A DNA stretch of 64,000 bases from G963704535 sp963704535 (GCA_963704535.1 OY969916.1:8432001-8496000); one strand, 5' to 3'. Positions 1 to 9,763 are shown, numbered from the stretch's first letter. A program made the numbers and translations. Notes: generated by a model not told the origin, from the letters alone.

Positions 1-58
1 GCGGCATGGCCGACAGGGTATAGTGTATCTTGTTCGAGTGATTTGCAGAGAGCGGGCT

Positions 59-505
59 ATGAGCTATGATGTTTCCATTCAGCGTGATACGCGCAAATCT
101 GAACTCGTGCATGTCGATCAGGTCAAAGTCTTTCTCCGACAAATGCCAGGGATGATCGAAAACGATGCGATCCAGTTTACCTATGAGCCTGACGACCAGC
201 ATTATATGGAATTGGATTTCGAGCGCTATGATGCCAATGGGGAATGGATTGAGGACGATGCGCCGACTTATATCAACTGCATCAGTGCGCATATTCCCTA
301 TGGGTATATGTCCGTGGAAACGGCCATACCAAACCCCTATCTCATTATCTGCGTCGCGCTTGCCGCCCATCTTGGGTGGGAAGCGCGTGATCTTCAGATC
401 GATCAAGATCTCACCCAAGGCATTGATCACGAACGTATTAGACAGATCGCGACCGGCGTGATGAGAACAATGACCCAATTCTTCGATGACAAGACTGCCG
501 AATGA
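59..505 (+). CDS. hypothetical protein, acidic, 148 aa
   Basis: I do not recognise this family. The ATG at 59 (MSYDVSIQRD) is preferred over the upstream TTG at 23 because a purine-rich GAGAG lies just before it, although the ribosome site is weak. The product is an acidic soluble protein with no signal peptide or membrane segment and many Asp, Glu, Tyr and Trp residues (for example WIEDDAP near residue 66). Size and acidity resemble immunity proteins of polymorphic toxin loci, but no toxin gene is visible, so that is only a guess. The 216 bases to the next gene hold nothing I can identify. Confidence 0.6.
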   Translation: MSYDVSIQRDTRKSELVHVDQVKVFLRQMPGMIENDAIQFTYEPDDQHYMELDFERYDANGEWIEDDAPTYINCISAHIPYGYMSVETAIPNPYLIICVALAAHLGWEARDLQIDQDLTQGIDHERIRQIATGVMRTMTQFFDDKTAE

Positions 506-721
506 ACGGTTAATTCATCAGAGGTCGATGGTGCTTTACGTCTCTTGCGAACCATGAGTGGCAACGCGAAGCGTATGCGTTGCTCCCGGAGTAGCCCAAC
601 AACGCGTTTCTGAGAAACCGCAGCTGGCTGACGGTTTCTCTGGTGAGGAGCGACTGTGGTCGTGGAAGTTCCAGCCGACCGCTTCGCTCAAGATCGGGGC
701 ATTTTTAGCAATCGCGGGCTC

Positions 722-2629
722 CTACCTCTTCCTCACCCGCGACTGGTCGCCCTCGCGCACATACCTGTAGTCCACGCCGTCGACCCGCACCTCCAGCACA
801 AAGCGGTCATTCTCCCAATCGTAGCTGCCGGTGCCGGTCATCTTCCAGCCGCGCGAGAAGGCGCATTTGTCGAGCGTGAAGATCGTGAGCAGGCCGTCGG
901 CGTCCGGCTCGAAGGCCAGGGTGCCGCCGCCATACGGGCAGCCGGCGCTGGTGGGCGTGTAGCCATCCCAGTAATAGTACTCGGCGAGGTAGTTCAGCTC
1001 GGTCTCGGCCGACTCGAACGCCTCCAGCGGCGAATCGAACGCGCCGGCGGCGCCCGGCGCAAGCGGCACGTAGGCGTCGGCCACGCTGCCCTCGCACGCG
1101 ATCTCGCGCTGGTTGGGCCTCCGGTCCTTGACCAGGAACGCGGTCACGATATCGTCGGGGCACACGTTGCCGCGCCCAAAGATCACGTGCGGGCCGCCCT
1201 GCTGGGTGATCAGGTAGCCGTCGTCGAGCTGCTGGTACACGCTGACGCCGTTGCCGACCGGGGTGGCTGGGTCGGCCGTCGCGCCCAGCACCAGAGTTGT
1301 GATGCCTTCGGCGGTCAGCGGCGCGGGGCGGCTGAGATCATCGGTGGCGTCGGGCCAGTAGACGCAGGGCAGGTCGCCGTAGAACAGCGAGGTCAGGCGC
1401 GGGATGCGCTGCTCGACCGGGTCGCCGGCGCGCAGGAACTGCTCGGCGCGCTGGTCCTGCGTGCCGGAGAAGTAGCCGTAGTCCTGGCACTCCACTGCAT
1501 AGAACATGGCGTTCGAGAACCAGGGATCGTCCAGGGCTTCCAGGCTCTCGGGATCGACGCCCAGCGTCAGGTACAGCAGGCGCGCGAGCGGCACCAGGTC
1601 GTCGCGGTCGGCGGCGGCGCTGAGCGCGCGCTGGAACAGCATGCGGTCGCCCTCGCTGTACATCTGCCCGTAGGCGGTGACCTCCAGGTTCGCCAGGGTA
1701 AACTCGCGCCGCTCCAGGCCGCCGGAGGGCAGCGGGAACTTGAACCCGATCGGCCCGCGCTTCAGCCGCGCCGCCAGCTTATCATAGGCCGTCACCGCGC
1801 CCCGGCCCACATCCTTCGCGCAGCCCAAGTCCTCGTCGCAGGTCTCCAGCGTCGCCACCAGCGTATCGTTGAACGCCTGCGTCTGCTGCTCGTAGTAGGC
1901 GATGCCGTCAAGAGTCAGGTCGACCGTGCCGTCGAGGATCAGGCCGGCCAGGCGTTCGCCATGCGCGGCGGCGTAGGTCTGGACATACTGCGTCCCATAG
2001 CTCTCGCCGTACAGCCAGAACGTGTCGTCCCGCATCACCTGCCGGAAGCGCTCCAGGTCTTCGACCGCCTGCGCGGTGCCCAGGTAGGGCAGGATGTCCG
2101 GCGCGCCCATCTCGATCACGCAGTCATTGGCGAAGGTGCGGGCGGCGTCTTTGAGCGCGGCCTCCTGCGCGGGGGTCTCGGTGCGGGCGCCGGCCTGGTA
2201 GTAGGTTGCCGCCGATGCGGGGCAGGTCAGGCCGCCGGACGCCCCCACGCCGCGCTGGTCGAAAAAGACGATATCGAAGCGCCTGCGGATGCTGGGGTCG
2301 AACGCGGCGGTGTACGAGTCCTTGGCGGCCAGACCCGAGGTACCAGGGCCGCCGGTAGCAGTGACAAACATGCCCTTGCGCTTGCCGGTCGCGGGCAGCA
2401 CAGCGAAGACGACCTCAATCGTACGCCGATTGCCGGCATCGAAGTGATCGAGCGGGACGGTGAGCGTGACGCAGGTGAAATCGCTCTCCGGGCACGGCCG
2501 GCCGCCCAGGCGCCTGAGAATCTCCGCAGTCGATTCGCGCCTGGGCTCCGACGCGGCGGCCGGCAGCGGGGCGGCGAGCGTCAGGGCGGCCAGGACCAGG
2601 CACAGGGCAAGGCGCATGACACGGCGCAT
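722..2629 (-). CDS. secreted alpha/beta hydrolase, tripeptidyl aminopeptidase-like (S33)
   Basis: An exported serine hydrolase of about 635 residues, probably releasing N-terminal amino acids or peptides from extracellular substrates. The start at 2629 gives a clean signal peptide (MRRVMRLALCLVLAALTLA, then AAAS) with AGGAG about six bases upstream; the longer reading frame from 2710 would bury it. The S33 hallmarks are present: oxyanion motif GGPG near residue 93, nucleophile Ser about 210 in GESYG, Asp about 453 in GATADPATP, and His about 481 in GGPHVIFG. Several Cys in the lid and C-terminal regions fit a secreted protein. Substrate cannot be read from sequence. It is divergent from the DUF2085 gene at 2826. 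Confidence 0.85.
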   Translation of the reverse strand: MRRVMRLALCLVLAALTLAAPLPAAASEPRRESTAEILRRLGGRPCPESDFTCVTLTVPLDHFDAGNRRTIEVVFAVLPATGKRKGMFVTATGGPGTSGLAAKDSYTAAFDPSIRRRFDIVFFDQRGVGASGGLTCPASAATYYQAGARTETPAQEAALKDAARTFANDCVIEMGAPDILPYLGTAQAVEDLERFRQVMRDDTFWLYGESYGTQYVQTYAAAHGERLAGLILDGTVDLTLDGIAYYEQQTQAFNDTLVATLETCDEDLGCAKDVGRGAVTAYDKLAARLKRGPIGFKFPLPSGGLERREFTLANLEVTAYGQMYSEGDRMLFQRALSAAADRDDLVPLARLLYLTLGVDPESLEALDDPWFSNAMFYAVECQDYGYFSGTQDQRAEQFLRAGDPVEQRIPRLTSLFYGDLPCVYWPDATDDLSRPAPLTAEGITTLVLGATADPATPVGNGVSVYQQLDDGYLITQQGGPHVIFGRGNVCPDDIVTAFLVKDRRPNQREIACEGSVADAYVPLAPGAAGAFDSPLEAFESAETELNYLAEYYYWDGYTPTSAGCPYGGGTLAFEPDADGLLTIFTLDKCAFSRGWKMTGTGSYDWENDRFVLEVRVDGVDYRYVREGDQSRVRKR

Positions 2630-2708
2630 AGTGGGCTCCTCTCGCGCAGTTGGAAACAAAAAGCGGTGGAACGTGGGTAGGATAGCACAGCCAACGCGGG
2701 AGAGCAAC

Positions 2709-2757
2709 AAAGGGGAGTTTGAGGGGGTTTCCCCTCAAGATGCTCCCTTCCACCACA
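2709..2757. repeat. nested palindromic element, copy A
   Basis: The arms AGGGGAG..TGAGGGG and CCCCTCA..CTCCCTT form a stem-loop, followed by CCACCACAGAT. The same flank appears reversed (ATCCGTGGTGG) next to the copies at 11391 and 46610. It lies between the divergent promoters of the S33 hydrolase and the DUF2085 gene. Confidence 0.75.
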
Positions 2758-2825
2758 GATTGTGTCCGGCGCCGGGGCGTGGTACCATGGGCGCCCAGAC
2801 TTCGCCACATGCTTCGAGGGGTTCT

Positions 2826-3389
2826 ATGACGACGACGAGGATCAGCCCGGCCTGGGAGCGCCGGCTAAATAATGGGGTGCGCTGGAGTCTGCGCCACTGG
2901 CTGCTGATCGTGAATACGCTGGTGCTGGTGTATGCCGGGCTGCCCTGGCTGGCGCCGCTGGCCCAGGCGTCCGGCTACCCGCGGCTCGGCCGGCTGCTGT
3001 TCGCGATCTATACGCCGCTGTGCCACCAGATTCCAGAGCGCTCGTTCTTCCTGTACGGCTACCAGGTGGCGTTCTGCCACCGCGACACGGCGTTGTACAC
3101 CGGGCTGTTCGCCGGCGGGCTGCTATTCGGGCTGGCGCGCCGCTGGGTGCGGCCGGCGCCGTTGCGGGTGGGCGGGCTGCTGCTGCTGCCGATCCTGCTC
3201 GACGGCGGCATGCACCTGATCGAGGATGTGCTAGGGGTCGGGCTGCGCGGCGGCGGCGACACGGTCGGCTCGCTCAACTTCTGGCTGCGCCTGGCGACCG
3301 GTCTGCTGGCCGCGCTCGCGGTGATCATCACCGTCCACCCCCGGATGGACCGCGACCTACGCAATCAGCAGGATCTGGTGACTGGCTAG
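2826..3389 (+). CDS. DUF2085 family membrane protein
   Basis: A 187-residue integral membrane protein. The start ATG (MTTTRISPAW) is inside a longer open frame from 2460 that runs antisense through the neighbouring hydrolase, so the short form is chosen. About four hydrophobic helices are visible (near residues 22-45, 90-105, 112-130 and 157-172). The family signature is present: CHQIPERSFF after the first helix and a downstream FCHRDTALY, with paired Cys/His/Arg residues conserved in DUF2085 proteins. The function of the family is not established. It is a single-gene unit on the plus strand. Confidence 0.8.
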   Translation: MTTTRISPAWERRLNNGVRWSLRHWLLIVNTLVLVYAGLPWLAPLAQASGYPRLGRLLFAIYTPLCHQIPERSFFLYGYQVAFCHRDTALYTGLFAGGLLFGLARRWVRPAPLRVGGLLLLPILLDGGMHLIEDVLGVGLRGGGDTVGSLNFWLRLATGLLAALAVIITVHPRMDRDLRNQQDLVTG

Positions 3390-3616
3390 GGCATGGACGA
3401 TTTACGATTTACCCGCATAAAACCTCAACCCTTCCTCTCTTGTAAAGGCTTCTCGTCGGCATAACCTGGCTGCGATCTTCCCGCTTGCCCCAAAGAACGG
3501 CACATATCTTGCCAGTGAAACACCCAAAGGATAGTACGTCCAGCGGTGTTTTGGTTCGCCGGCTCATGTTGAGCAGAGCGGTATCGCTGTGCTTGCCGGG
3601 CAAGAAAGGAGCGGCG

Positions 3617-4249
3617 ATGGGACAATCAGAGCCAGTTCGTGTGAGCGGCAGGGATGGCTTACGCGGCGTTATCGAGCGGCAAGACCTGCCCGACCGAACC
3701 GGCGCGGCTCAGGTACTGGTTCGGCTGGACGACGGGCAGCGCATCGTGGTGCCGGCAGACGCGCTAGTCGCGCAGGAGGATGGCGGCTATTACCTATGGA
3801 TCAGCGCTGCCGACCTGGAGCATGCGCGCGACAAGAGCGCGCTCCATGGCGACGAGCCGATCGTCGTGCCGGTGATCACCGAGGAGCTGCGTGTCGAGCG
3901 GCGCGCCGTCGAGACCGGCCGGGTGCGTGTCAGCAAGGTCGTGCGCGAGCGCGAGGAGGTAGTCGACGAGCCCCTGCTGCGCGAGGAAGTCCATGTCGAG
4001 CGCGTGCCGGTCAACCGGGTGGTCGAAGGTGATGTCGAGGTGCGTCAGGAGGGCGACACCATGATCATCCCGGTGCTGGAGGAGGTGCTGGTCGTCGAGA
4101 AGCGGCTGATGCTGAAGGAGGAGTTGCGCGTCACTAGGCGGCGGGTCGAGGAGCGCCGGCCACAGACGGTCACACTGCGCAGCGAGGAGGTATCGGTCGA
4201 GCGGGTCGAGCCGCAGGAGCGACAGATCGGTAGCAAGGATTCTGCATAA
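3617..4249 (+). CDS. DUF2382 (YsnF-like) stress protein
   Basis: A 210-residue soluble, highly charged protein. The start at 3617 (MGQSEPVRV) is supported by AAGAAAGGAG just upstream; the open frame extends to 3485 without a better site. The first 70 residues look like a PRC-barrel-type region (LVRLDDGQRIVVPADAL). From about residue 80 there are repeated VxRxxVExGxVRVxK-like strands typical of DUF2382: PVITEELRVERR, REEVHVERV, IPVLEEVLVVEKR. Such proteins are usually stress-induced but their biochemical role is unknown. It is followed 179 bases later by a second DUF2382 protein, and the two were probably derived from a common ancestor. Confidence 0.8.
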   Translation: MGQSEPVRVSGRDGLRGVIERQDLPDRTGAAQVLVRLDDGQRIVVPADALVAQEDGGYYLWISAADLEHARDKSALHGDEPIVVPVITEELRVERRAVETGRVRVSKVVREREEVVDEPLLREEVHVERVPVNRVVEGDVEVRQEGDTMIIPVLEEVLVVEKRLMLKEELRVTRRRVEERRPQTVTLRSEEVSVERVEPQERQIGSKDSA

Positions 4250-4282
4250 TACCGAGTTGCGTTTAAGTGTGGCGTCTTGCGG

Positions 4283-4331
4283 CGTGGAGGTGTGGAGGGA
4301 CCGCCCTCCACGATCTTGTTTCTCTCCCTTC
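4283..4331. repeat. nested palindromic element, copy B
   Basis: GTGGAGGG-ACCG-CCCTCCAC stem-loop. It belongs to the same subfamily as the two copies at 48129 and 48199, sharing GGAGGTGTGGAGGG, CCGCCCTCCACGA and a following pyrimidine tract. It lies between the two DUF2382 genes. Confidence 0.7.
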
Positions 4332-4427
4332 AACCTTCGCCACCACAACGCAAGTTGCTAGAAGTTCGGAAAGCCCGGCGCACGCAGCCATTGCGGGCCA
4401 GGCAGGAGATTGAGAAAGGAGCTATCA

Positions 4428-5735
4428 ATGGCACGGACAGTTGTAGGATTATTTGATTCGACCGAGGAGGCGCGGGACGTCGTCCAAGAGTTGGTCGACA
4501 ACGGGTTCTCGCGCAATGATATCAGCCTGGTGGCGAATGACGCCAGGGGCGAATACGCGAACTATCGATCGGACGGTGACGGCGACACGGAGGCGGCCGA
4601 GGGCGCGGCGACCGGCGCGGTCAGCGGCGGCGTGTTTGGCGGCGTGCTCGGCCTGCTGGTGGGCGTCGGCGCGCTGGCGATCCCCGGCATCGGCCCGGTG
4701 CTCGCCGCCGGCCCGCTGGCTGCGGCGCTGGGGAGCGCCGGTGCCGGCGCCCTGATCGGCGCGGGCACCGGCGCGGCGGCCGGCGGCCTGCTGGGCGGGT
4801 TGCTCGGCGCCGGTATCCCCGAGGATGATGCCGAGTACTTCTCGGAGGGCGTGCGCCGCGGTGGCACGCTGGTGGTGGTCCGCGCCCCCGACGACACGGC
4901 CCAGCTTGCGTCGGACATCATGAACCGCCATAACGTGATCGACATCGACCAGCGTGTCGAGCAGTGGCGCGGGAGCGGCTGGAGCCGCTTCGATGCCAAC
5001 GCCAAGCCCTACACCACCCAGGAGATCGACCGTTTCCGCACCACCCGGACGACCGCTGCGACTGGTCGCACCGACGTGCGCAAGCTCGACCGCGAGGGCG
5101 AGACCGTGCTCCCGGTGGTCGAGGAGGAGCTGAAGGTCGGCAAGCGCGAGGTCGAGGGTGGCGGCGTGCGTCTGCGCACCTACGTCACCGAGCAGCCGGT
5201 CGAGGAGCAAGTTACCCTGCGCCAGGAGCGTGTCAGCGTCGAGCGGCGCCCGGTCGACCGCCCGGCCAGCGAGGCCGATATCAGCTCTTTCCGCGAGGGC
5301 ACGCTTGAGGTCACCGAGCGATCGGAGGAGGCGGTCGTCAGCAAGCGGGCGCGGGTGATCGAGGAGGTGGTGATCGGCAAGGAGGTGCGCGAGCGCACTG
5401 AGACGATCCGCGACACCGTGCGCCGCACGGATGTGGATGTGGACGAGACCACAACCGGCCGCGAGCGGGCGATCGGCAAGACCGACTACAGCTCCTATGA
5501 CACCGACTTCCGCAACCACTTCCAGACCAACTACGCCGACCGTGGCTACACCTACGACCAGTACAGCCCGGTCTACCGCTACGGCTACAGCCTGGCGGAT
5601 CGCTACCAGGGCCGCGAGTGGGCCGACGTCGAGCCTGAGGCGCGGCGCTACTGGGATGAGCGTAACCCGAACACGTGGGAGGAGTTCAAGGACAGCGTGC
5701 GCTATGCCTGGGACCGGGCTCGGGGCGCCCGCTAG
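4428..5735 (+). CDS. glycine-zipper general stress protein with C-terminal DUF2382
   Basis: A 435-residue protein. Residues 1-45 (MARTVVGLFDSTEEA) match the YflT/general-stress N-terminal region that senses or binds through an alpha-beta fold. Residues 60-135 are a long Gly/Ala zipper able to insert in or lie on a membrane. Residues 215-340 are DUF2382 (ETVLPVVEEELKVGKREVEGG). The last 70 residues are a Tyr/Trp-rich tail (YRYGYSLADRYQGREW) seen in YsnF-type proteins. The start is set by GAAAGGA at about 4414-4420. Probable role: envelope or desiccation/oxidative stress protection, inferred from family only. It is convergent with mnmG, with a perfect palindrome between them. Confidence 0.8.
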   Translation: MARTVVGLFDSTEEARDVVQELVDNGFSRNDISLVANDARGEYANYRSDGDGDTEAAEGAATGAVSGGVFGGVLGLLVGVGALAIPGIGPVLAAGPLAAALGSAGAGALIGAGTGAAAGGLLGGLLGAGIPEDDAEYFSEGVRRGGTLVVVRAPDDTAQLASDIMNRHNVIDIDQRVEQWRGSGWSRFDANAKPYTTQEIDRFRTTRTTAATGRTDVRKLDREGETVLPVVEEELKVGKREVEGGGVRLRTYVTEQPVEEQVTLRQERVSVERRPVDRPASEADISSFREGTLEVTERSEEAVVSKRARVIEEVVIGKEVRERTETIRDTVRRTDVDVDETTTGRERAIGKTDYSSYDTDFRNHFQTNYADRGYTYDQYSPVYRYGYSLADRYQGREWADVEPEARRYWDERNPNTWEEFKDSVRYAWDRARGAR

Positions 5736-5847
5736 AATGCCAGTTCAACGGACTTAACTGATACTGAACATATTTCATGGAAACTGAGAGTACTCTGTTT
5801 CATCCGTTTCCAATCCGTTCTATCTGTTGAAGTCTCGTTGTGATAAA

Positions 5848-5893
5848 TGAAATGTGAAACGTGATGCCGTACGGCATCACGTTTCACATTTCA
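5848..5893. terminator. 46-bp perfect palindrome, probable bidirectional terminator
   Basis: The left arm 5848-5870 (TGAAATGTGAAACGTGATG..) pairs perfectly with 5871-5893, giving a 23-bp stem, and a TTTTT run starts near 5896. It lies between the convergent stress gene and mnmG. The arm contains the GTGAAAC heptamer also found at 30865 and 47172. Confidence 0.7.
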
Positions 5894-5923
5894 CGTTTTT
5901 GTTGGACGATCTTTCAGGCGGTA

Positions 5924-7982
5924 TCAGCTCTGCGGTGCCCGCTCCAGCGCCACCAGCAGCACGGCCACATCGGCCGGGTTGATGCCGGCGAGCCGGGCGG
6001 CCTGGCCGAGGGTCGCCGGCTGGAAGCGTGCCAGCACCTGCCGGGCCTCGTTACGCAGCCCGCGGATCGCCGCGTAGTCGATGCCGGGCGGCAGGCGGCG
6101 CGACTCCATGCGGCGCATACGCTCGACCTCGCGCTGCTGCTTGACCAGGTAGCCGCCGTACTTGGCCTCGATCTCGGCCTGCTCGACCACGTCGGCGGGG
6201 GCAGCCGGCAGATCGAGCGCAGCCTGGAGCTGATCGTAGCGCACCTCGGGGCGGCGCAGCAGCTCCTCGGCGGTGCCCTCGGCGCTCAACGCGGCGACGC
6301 CGCACTCGGCCAGCCGGGCGTTGGTCGCGGCCGAGGGGTACACGCGCCGGCCGCGCAGCAGCCCGGTCAGCTCGGCGGCCCGCTCGCGCTTGTGCTCCAC
6401 TGCCGCCAGCCGCTCCTGGCTCACCAGCCCCAGCTCGCCGGCCAGCGGCGTCAGCCGCAGGTCGGCGTTGTCGGCCCGCAGCAGCAGGCGGTGCTCGGCC
6501 CGCGAAGTGAACATGCGGTATGGCTCGTGGATCTCCTTGGTTACCAGGTCGTCGACCAGCACGCCGATGTAGGCCTCGTCGCGCCGCAGGATGACCGACG
6601 GGCGGCCCTGGACGTAGCGAGCGGCGTTGCATCCCGGCCATGAGTCCCTGGGCGGCGGCCTCCTCGTAGCCGGTGGTGCCGTTGATCTGGCCGGCCAGGT
6701 ACAGGCCAGCCAGCCGTTTGGCGGCCAGCGCGGCGCTGATCTCGCCGGTGGCGATGGCGTCGTACTCGATCGCGTAGCCGACGCGCATGATCTCGACCTC
6801 CCGTAGCGCCGGGATCGCCCGCAGCATGGCCCACTGGATATCTTCGGGCAGCGAGGTGTTGCAGCCCTGCACGTAGACCTCATTGGTCGACCAGCCCTCC
6901 GGCTCAAGGAACATGCCGTGGCGCTCCTTGTCGGCGAAGCGCACGATCTTGTCCTCGATCGAGGGGCAGTAGCGCGGGCCGACGCCCTCAATCAGGCCGC
7001 TGAACAGCGGCGCGCGGTCGAGGTTGGCCCGGATGATCGCGTGGAACTCGGGCGTGGTATGCACGAGATAGCACGGCAACTGCGGGCGCCAGCCGTCGCG
7101 GGGCGCGTGGGGGTAGATTGGGGCGGGCGGGCCGCTAAAGGCCGAGGATAGAGGATAGAGGATAGAGGATAGAGGGTCGCACGCATTGCTATCCTCTATC
7201 TTCAATCCTCTATCTTCAGTTCCCCCGTAGTAGTGCCCAAAGTATAACGGCACCGCGCTGCCAAGCTGGATCTCGGTCTGGGAGAAGTCGATCGTGCGCG
7301 CGTCGATGCGGGGCGGCGTGCCGGTCTTGAGGCGCACCAGCGGGAACCCCAGCGACGCCAGGTCCTGGCCGAGGGCGACGGCGGGGGCCTCGCCGGCGCG
7401 CCCGGCACCCCAGATCGCCGCGCCGGTGATCGCCCGCCCACGCAGGAATGTCCCGGTCGTCAGCACCAGGGCCGGGGCCTGGTAGACCTGGCCGGTGTGC
7501 GTCACCACTGAGAATTGAGAATTGAGAATTGAGAATTGAGAATTATCCGAGTCATTCTCAATTCTCAATTCTGCATTTTCAATTCGCATCGGAACGATGT
7601 GTTCGACCATGGCCTGCTTGAGGTGCAGGTTCGGGACGGTTTCGAGTGTCTCCTTCATGACCTTGGCGTACAGGCGCTTGTCGGCTTGGGCACGCAGCGC
7701 CTGGACGGCTGGGCCTTTGCTTTCGTTGAGCAGCCGGATCTGGATGAAGGTGCGGTCGGTGACGCGGCCCATGAGCCCGCCCAGCGCGTCGATCTCGCGG
7801 ACGAGGTGGCCCTTGGCCGGCCCGCCGATCGAGGGGTTGCAGGACATGTGGGCCAGTTTGTCGAGGTCGATCGTGAGCAGCAGGGTGCGGCAGCCCATGC
7901 GGGCGGCGGCGTGCGCGGCCTCGCAGCCGGCGTGCCCGGCGCCGATCACGATGATGTCGTAGTGGGCGGTGTGCGTGTTCAT
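5924..7982 (-). CDS. mnmG: tRNA uridine-5-carboxymethylaminomethyl enzyme MnmG, with +1 frameshift and two repeat insertions
   Basis: FAD-dependent MnmG (GidA) works with MnmE to add carboxymethylaminomethyl to U34 of several tRNAs. The N-terminal Rossmann motif (GAGHAGCEAA), CNPSIGG, and FADKERHGMFLEPEG are intact. At about 6630 one extra base (C on the plus strand) breaks the frame: the N-terminal frame ends GLMAGM and the other frame continues ..AARYVQGRPSV..LRRDEAYIGVLVDDL to the stop at 5924. With that base removed the protein is about 685 residues, longer than the usual ~620-650. The excess is two in-frame repeat-derived inserts: about residues 133-158 (RIENAELRIEN, SQFSILNSQFS) and about 255-282 (PLSSILYPLSS). 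The frameshift is probably a sequence error. Confidence 0.9.
7140..7222. repeat. GAGGATA heptamer repeat inside mnmG
   Basis: Four GAGGATA units on the plus strand followed by inverted TATCCTC/TCAATCC units. It is in frame with mnmG and translates to GLKIEDS..PLSSILYPLSS, replacing a surface loop just after the conserved FGHYYGG region. Confidence 0.85.
7508..7580. repeat. GAGAATT heptamer repeat, self-complementary, inside mnmG
   Basis: Five GAGAATT units, a short spacer, then AATTCTC units in inverse orientation, so the transcript could fold into a hairpin. It stays in frame with mnmG (RIENAELRIEN..SQFSILNSQFS). Confidence 0.85.
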
Positions 7983-8059
7983 GGGCGGTATTATACCAAG
8001 AACGTGGTGTGTGATGCGCTGATGCGGCTTCGGTGCTTTCCGCTGGGGGCGAACACGCG

Positions 8060-8458
8060 GGGCGTATGCGATACGCCCTTACCGGCGCGGGTCGATGCTT
8101 TCCGTTGGGGGGCGTATGCGATACGCCCTTACGCGATGCGGCTTCGATGCTTTCCGGTGGGGGCGTATGCGATACGCCCTTACCGGCGCGGGTCGATGCT
8201 TTTCGGTGTGGGCGTATCGCATACGCCCTTACCGCGCGGGTCGATGCTTTTCGGTGGGGCGTATGCGATACGCTCTTACCGGCGCGGGTCGATGCTTTTC
8301 GGTGGGAGGCATATGCGATACGCCCCCACCGGCGCGGGTCGATGCTTTCCGGTGGGGGCGTATGCGATACGCCCTTACGCGATGCGGGGCGTTGGTTCGC
8401 CGCTGTCCGTCGCCGCTGCTTATCGATGTGCGGTGGTGGGGGCGTATCGCATACGCCC
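8060..8458. repeat. array of eight 19-bp palindromes (GGGCGTATGCGATACGCCC)
   Basis: Copies begin at 8060, 8110, 8161, 8210 (inverted centre), 8257, 8307, 8356 and 8440 (inverted centre). The first seven are 47-51 bases apart. The intervening DNA is itself repeated (TTACCGGCGCGGGTCGATGC then TTTTCGGTGG or TTTCCGGTGG), so this is a tandem array of about 49-bp units, not a CRISPR. It fills most of the 695-base gap between divergent mnmG and serC. A possible TATACT -10 for serC is at 8594-8599 without a good -35. One more palindrome copy is at 54061. Confidence 0.9.
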
Positions 8459-8677
8459 GCGATGTGAGCGAGGTGCTGCTGCGCTGGGCATCGAGCAGCC
8501 GAGCGCGGCGCACCCTCCCGACGTCGGTGCCGGCGTGGGCATGAGCGTGAGACATCGGTCGCGGGGACGAGCCTTACATTTCGCAAGATCGTTTATACTG
8601 ATCCGCGCTTGCCACACTGTCGAGGCGGCTGTGCGCTGGGCCGATATGAGATATATGTACGCCAGGAGGACATACCG

Positions 8678-9763
8678 ATGAGCAAGGTTTATAACTTCAA
8701 CGCCGGGCCGGCGATCCTGCCGCAGCCGGTGCTGGAGCAGGTGCGGGCCGAGTTGCTGGACTACCAGGGGGCCGGGATGTCGATCATGGAGATGAGCCAC
8801 CGCTCCAAGGAGTATGAGGCGATCAATGCACAGGCCGAGGCGCGCCTCAAGGAGCTGCTTGGCGTGGGCGACGAGTATCGGGCGCTGTTCCTGACCGGCG
8901 GGGCGACGATGCAGTTCGCGATGGTGCCGCTCAATTTCCTGCCGCCCGGCGCCTCGGCCGACTTCTTGATGACCGGCGCGTGGGCTGAGAAGGCGTATGA
9001 GGAGGCCGCGAAGCTGGGCCAGGCGCGTGTGGCCGCCAGCACAGCCGCCGAGCAATATCGCCGCGTGCCGCGCCCCGACGAGATCGAGTTGAGCGAGGCG
9101 CCGGCCTACGTGCATATCACGTCCAACGAGACGATCCACGGCGTCCAATGGCACGCCTGGCCCGACGTGGGCGACCGACCGCTGGTGGCCGATATGAGCA
9201 GCGATATCCTGTCGCGTCCGCTCGACGCCGGTCGGTTCGCGCTGATCTACGCCGGCGCGCAGAAGAACCTCGGCCCGTCGGGGGTGACGGTGGTGCTGAT
9301 CCGCCAGGACTGGCTGGAGCAGGCAAGCAAGACGGCGCCGACGATGCTGCGCTATGCGACGCACGCCAAGAATAACTCGCTGTACAACACGCCGCCGGCC
9401 TTCGGGGTGTATGTGCTGAATCTGGTGCTGGAGTGGATCGAGGAGTGCGGCGGGCCGGCGGGGATGGCGGCGCGCAACCAGCGCAAGGCCGAGGCGCTGT
9501 ACGCGGCGATCGACGGCAGCGGCGGGTTCTATCGCGGCCACGCGGCGCCGGAGAGCCGCTCGCTGATGAATGTGACCTTCCGGCTGCCCGACGAGGCGCT
9601 GGAGAAGCGCTTCGTCGCCGAGGCGACGGCGGCCGGGATGATCGGGCTGGCCGGGCACCGCTCGGTGGGCGGTATCCGCGCCTCGATCTATAACGCGATG
9701 AGCCTGGAGGGCTGCCAGGCGTTGGCGGGCTTCATGGTCGGGTTCGCGCGCCGCAACGGGTAG
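8678..9763 (+). CDS. serC: phosphoserine aminotransferase
   Basis: A PLP-dependent class V aminotransferase of 361 residues. It converts 3-phosphohydroxypyruvate and glutamate to 3-phosphoserine and 2-oxoglutarate in serine synthesis, and can also act in pyridoxine synthesis. The start ATG (MSKVYNFNAGPAILP) has AGGAGG eight bases upstream. Family landmarks: FNAGPA at the N-terminus, MSHRSKEY near residue 45, LTGGATMQFAM in the phosphate-binding region, and the PLP lysine in YAGAQKNLGPSG near residue 195. C-terminal GHRSVGGIRASIYNA is also typical. Length and motifs are complete. It appears to be a single-gene unit, with an XRE regulator about 110 bases downstream. Confidence 0.95.
   Translation: MSKVYNFNAGPAILPQPVLEQVRAELLDYQGAGMSIMEMSHRSKEYEAINAQAEARLKELLGVGDEYRALFLTGGATMQFAMVPLNFLPPGASADFLMTGAWAEKAYEEAAKLGQARVAASTAAEQYRRVPRPDEIELSEAPAYVHITSNETIHGVQWHAWPDVGDRPLVADMSSDILSRPLDAGRFALIYAGAQKNLGPSGVTVVLIRQDWLEQASKTAPTMLRYATHAKNNSLYNTPPAFGVYVLNLVLEWIEECGGPAGMAARNQRKAEALYAAIDGSGGFYRGHAAPESRSLMNVTFRLPDEALEKRFVAEATAAGMIGLAGHRSVGGIRASIYNAMSLEGCQALAGFMVGFARRNG

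Noticed and set aside
656..2680. 674-residue plus-strand frame
   Set aside because: Antisense shadow of the S33 hydrolase; composition is Arg/Gly/Ala-rich with no signal, motif or ribosome site.
8060..8458. CRISPR array
   Set aside because: Repeat spacing looks regular but the sequence between palindromes is also repeated, two copies are reversed, and there are no cas genes.
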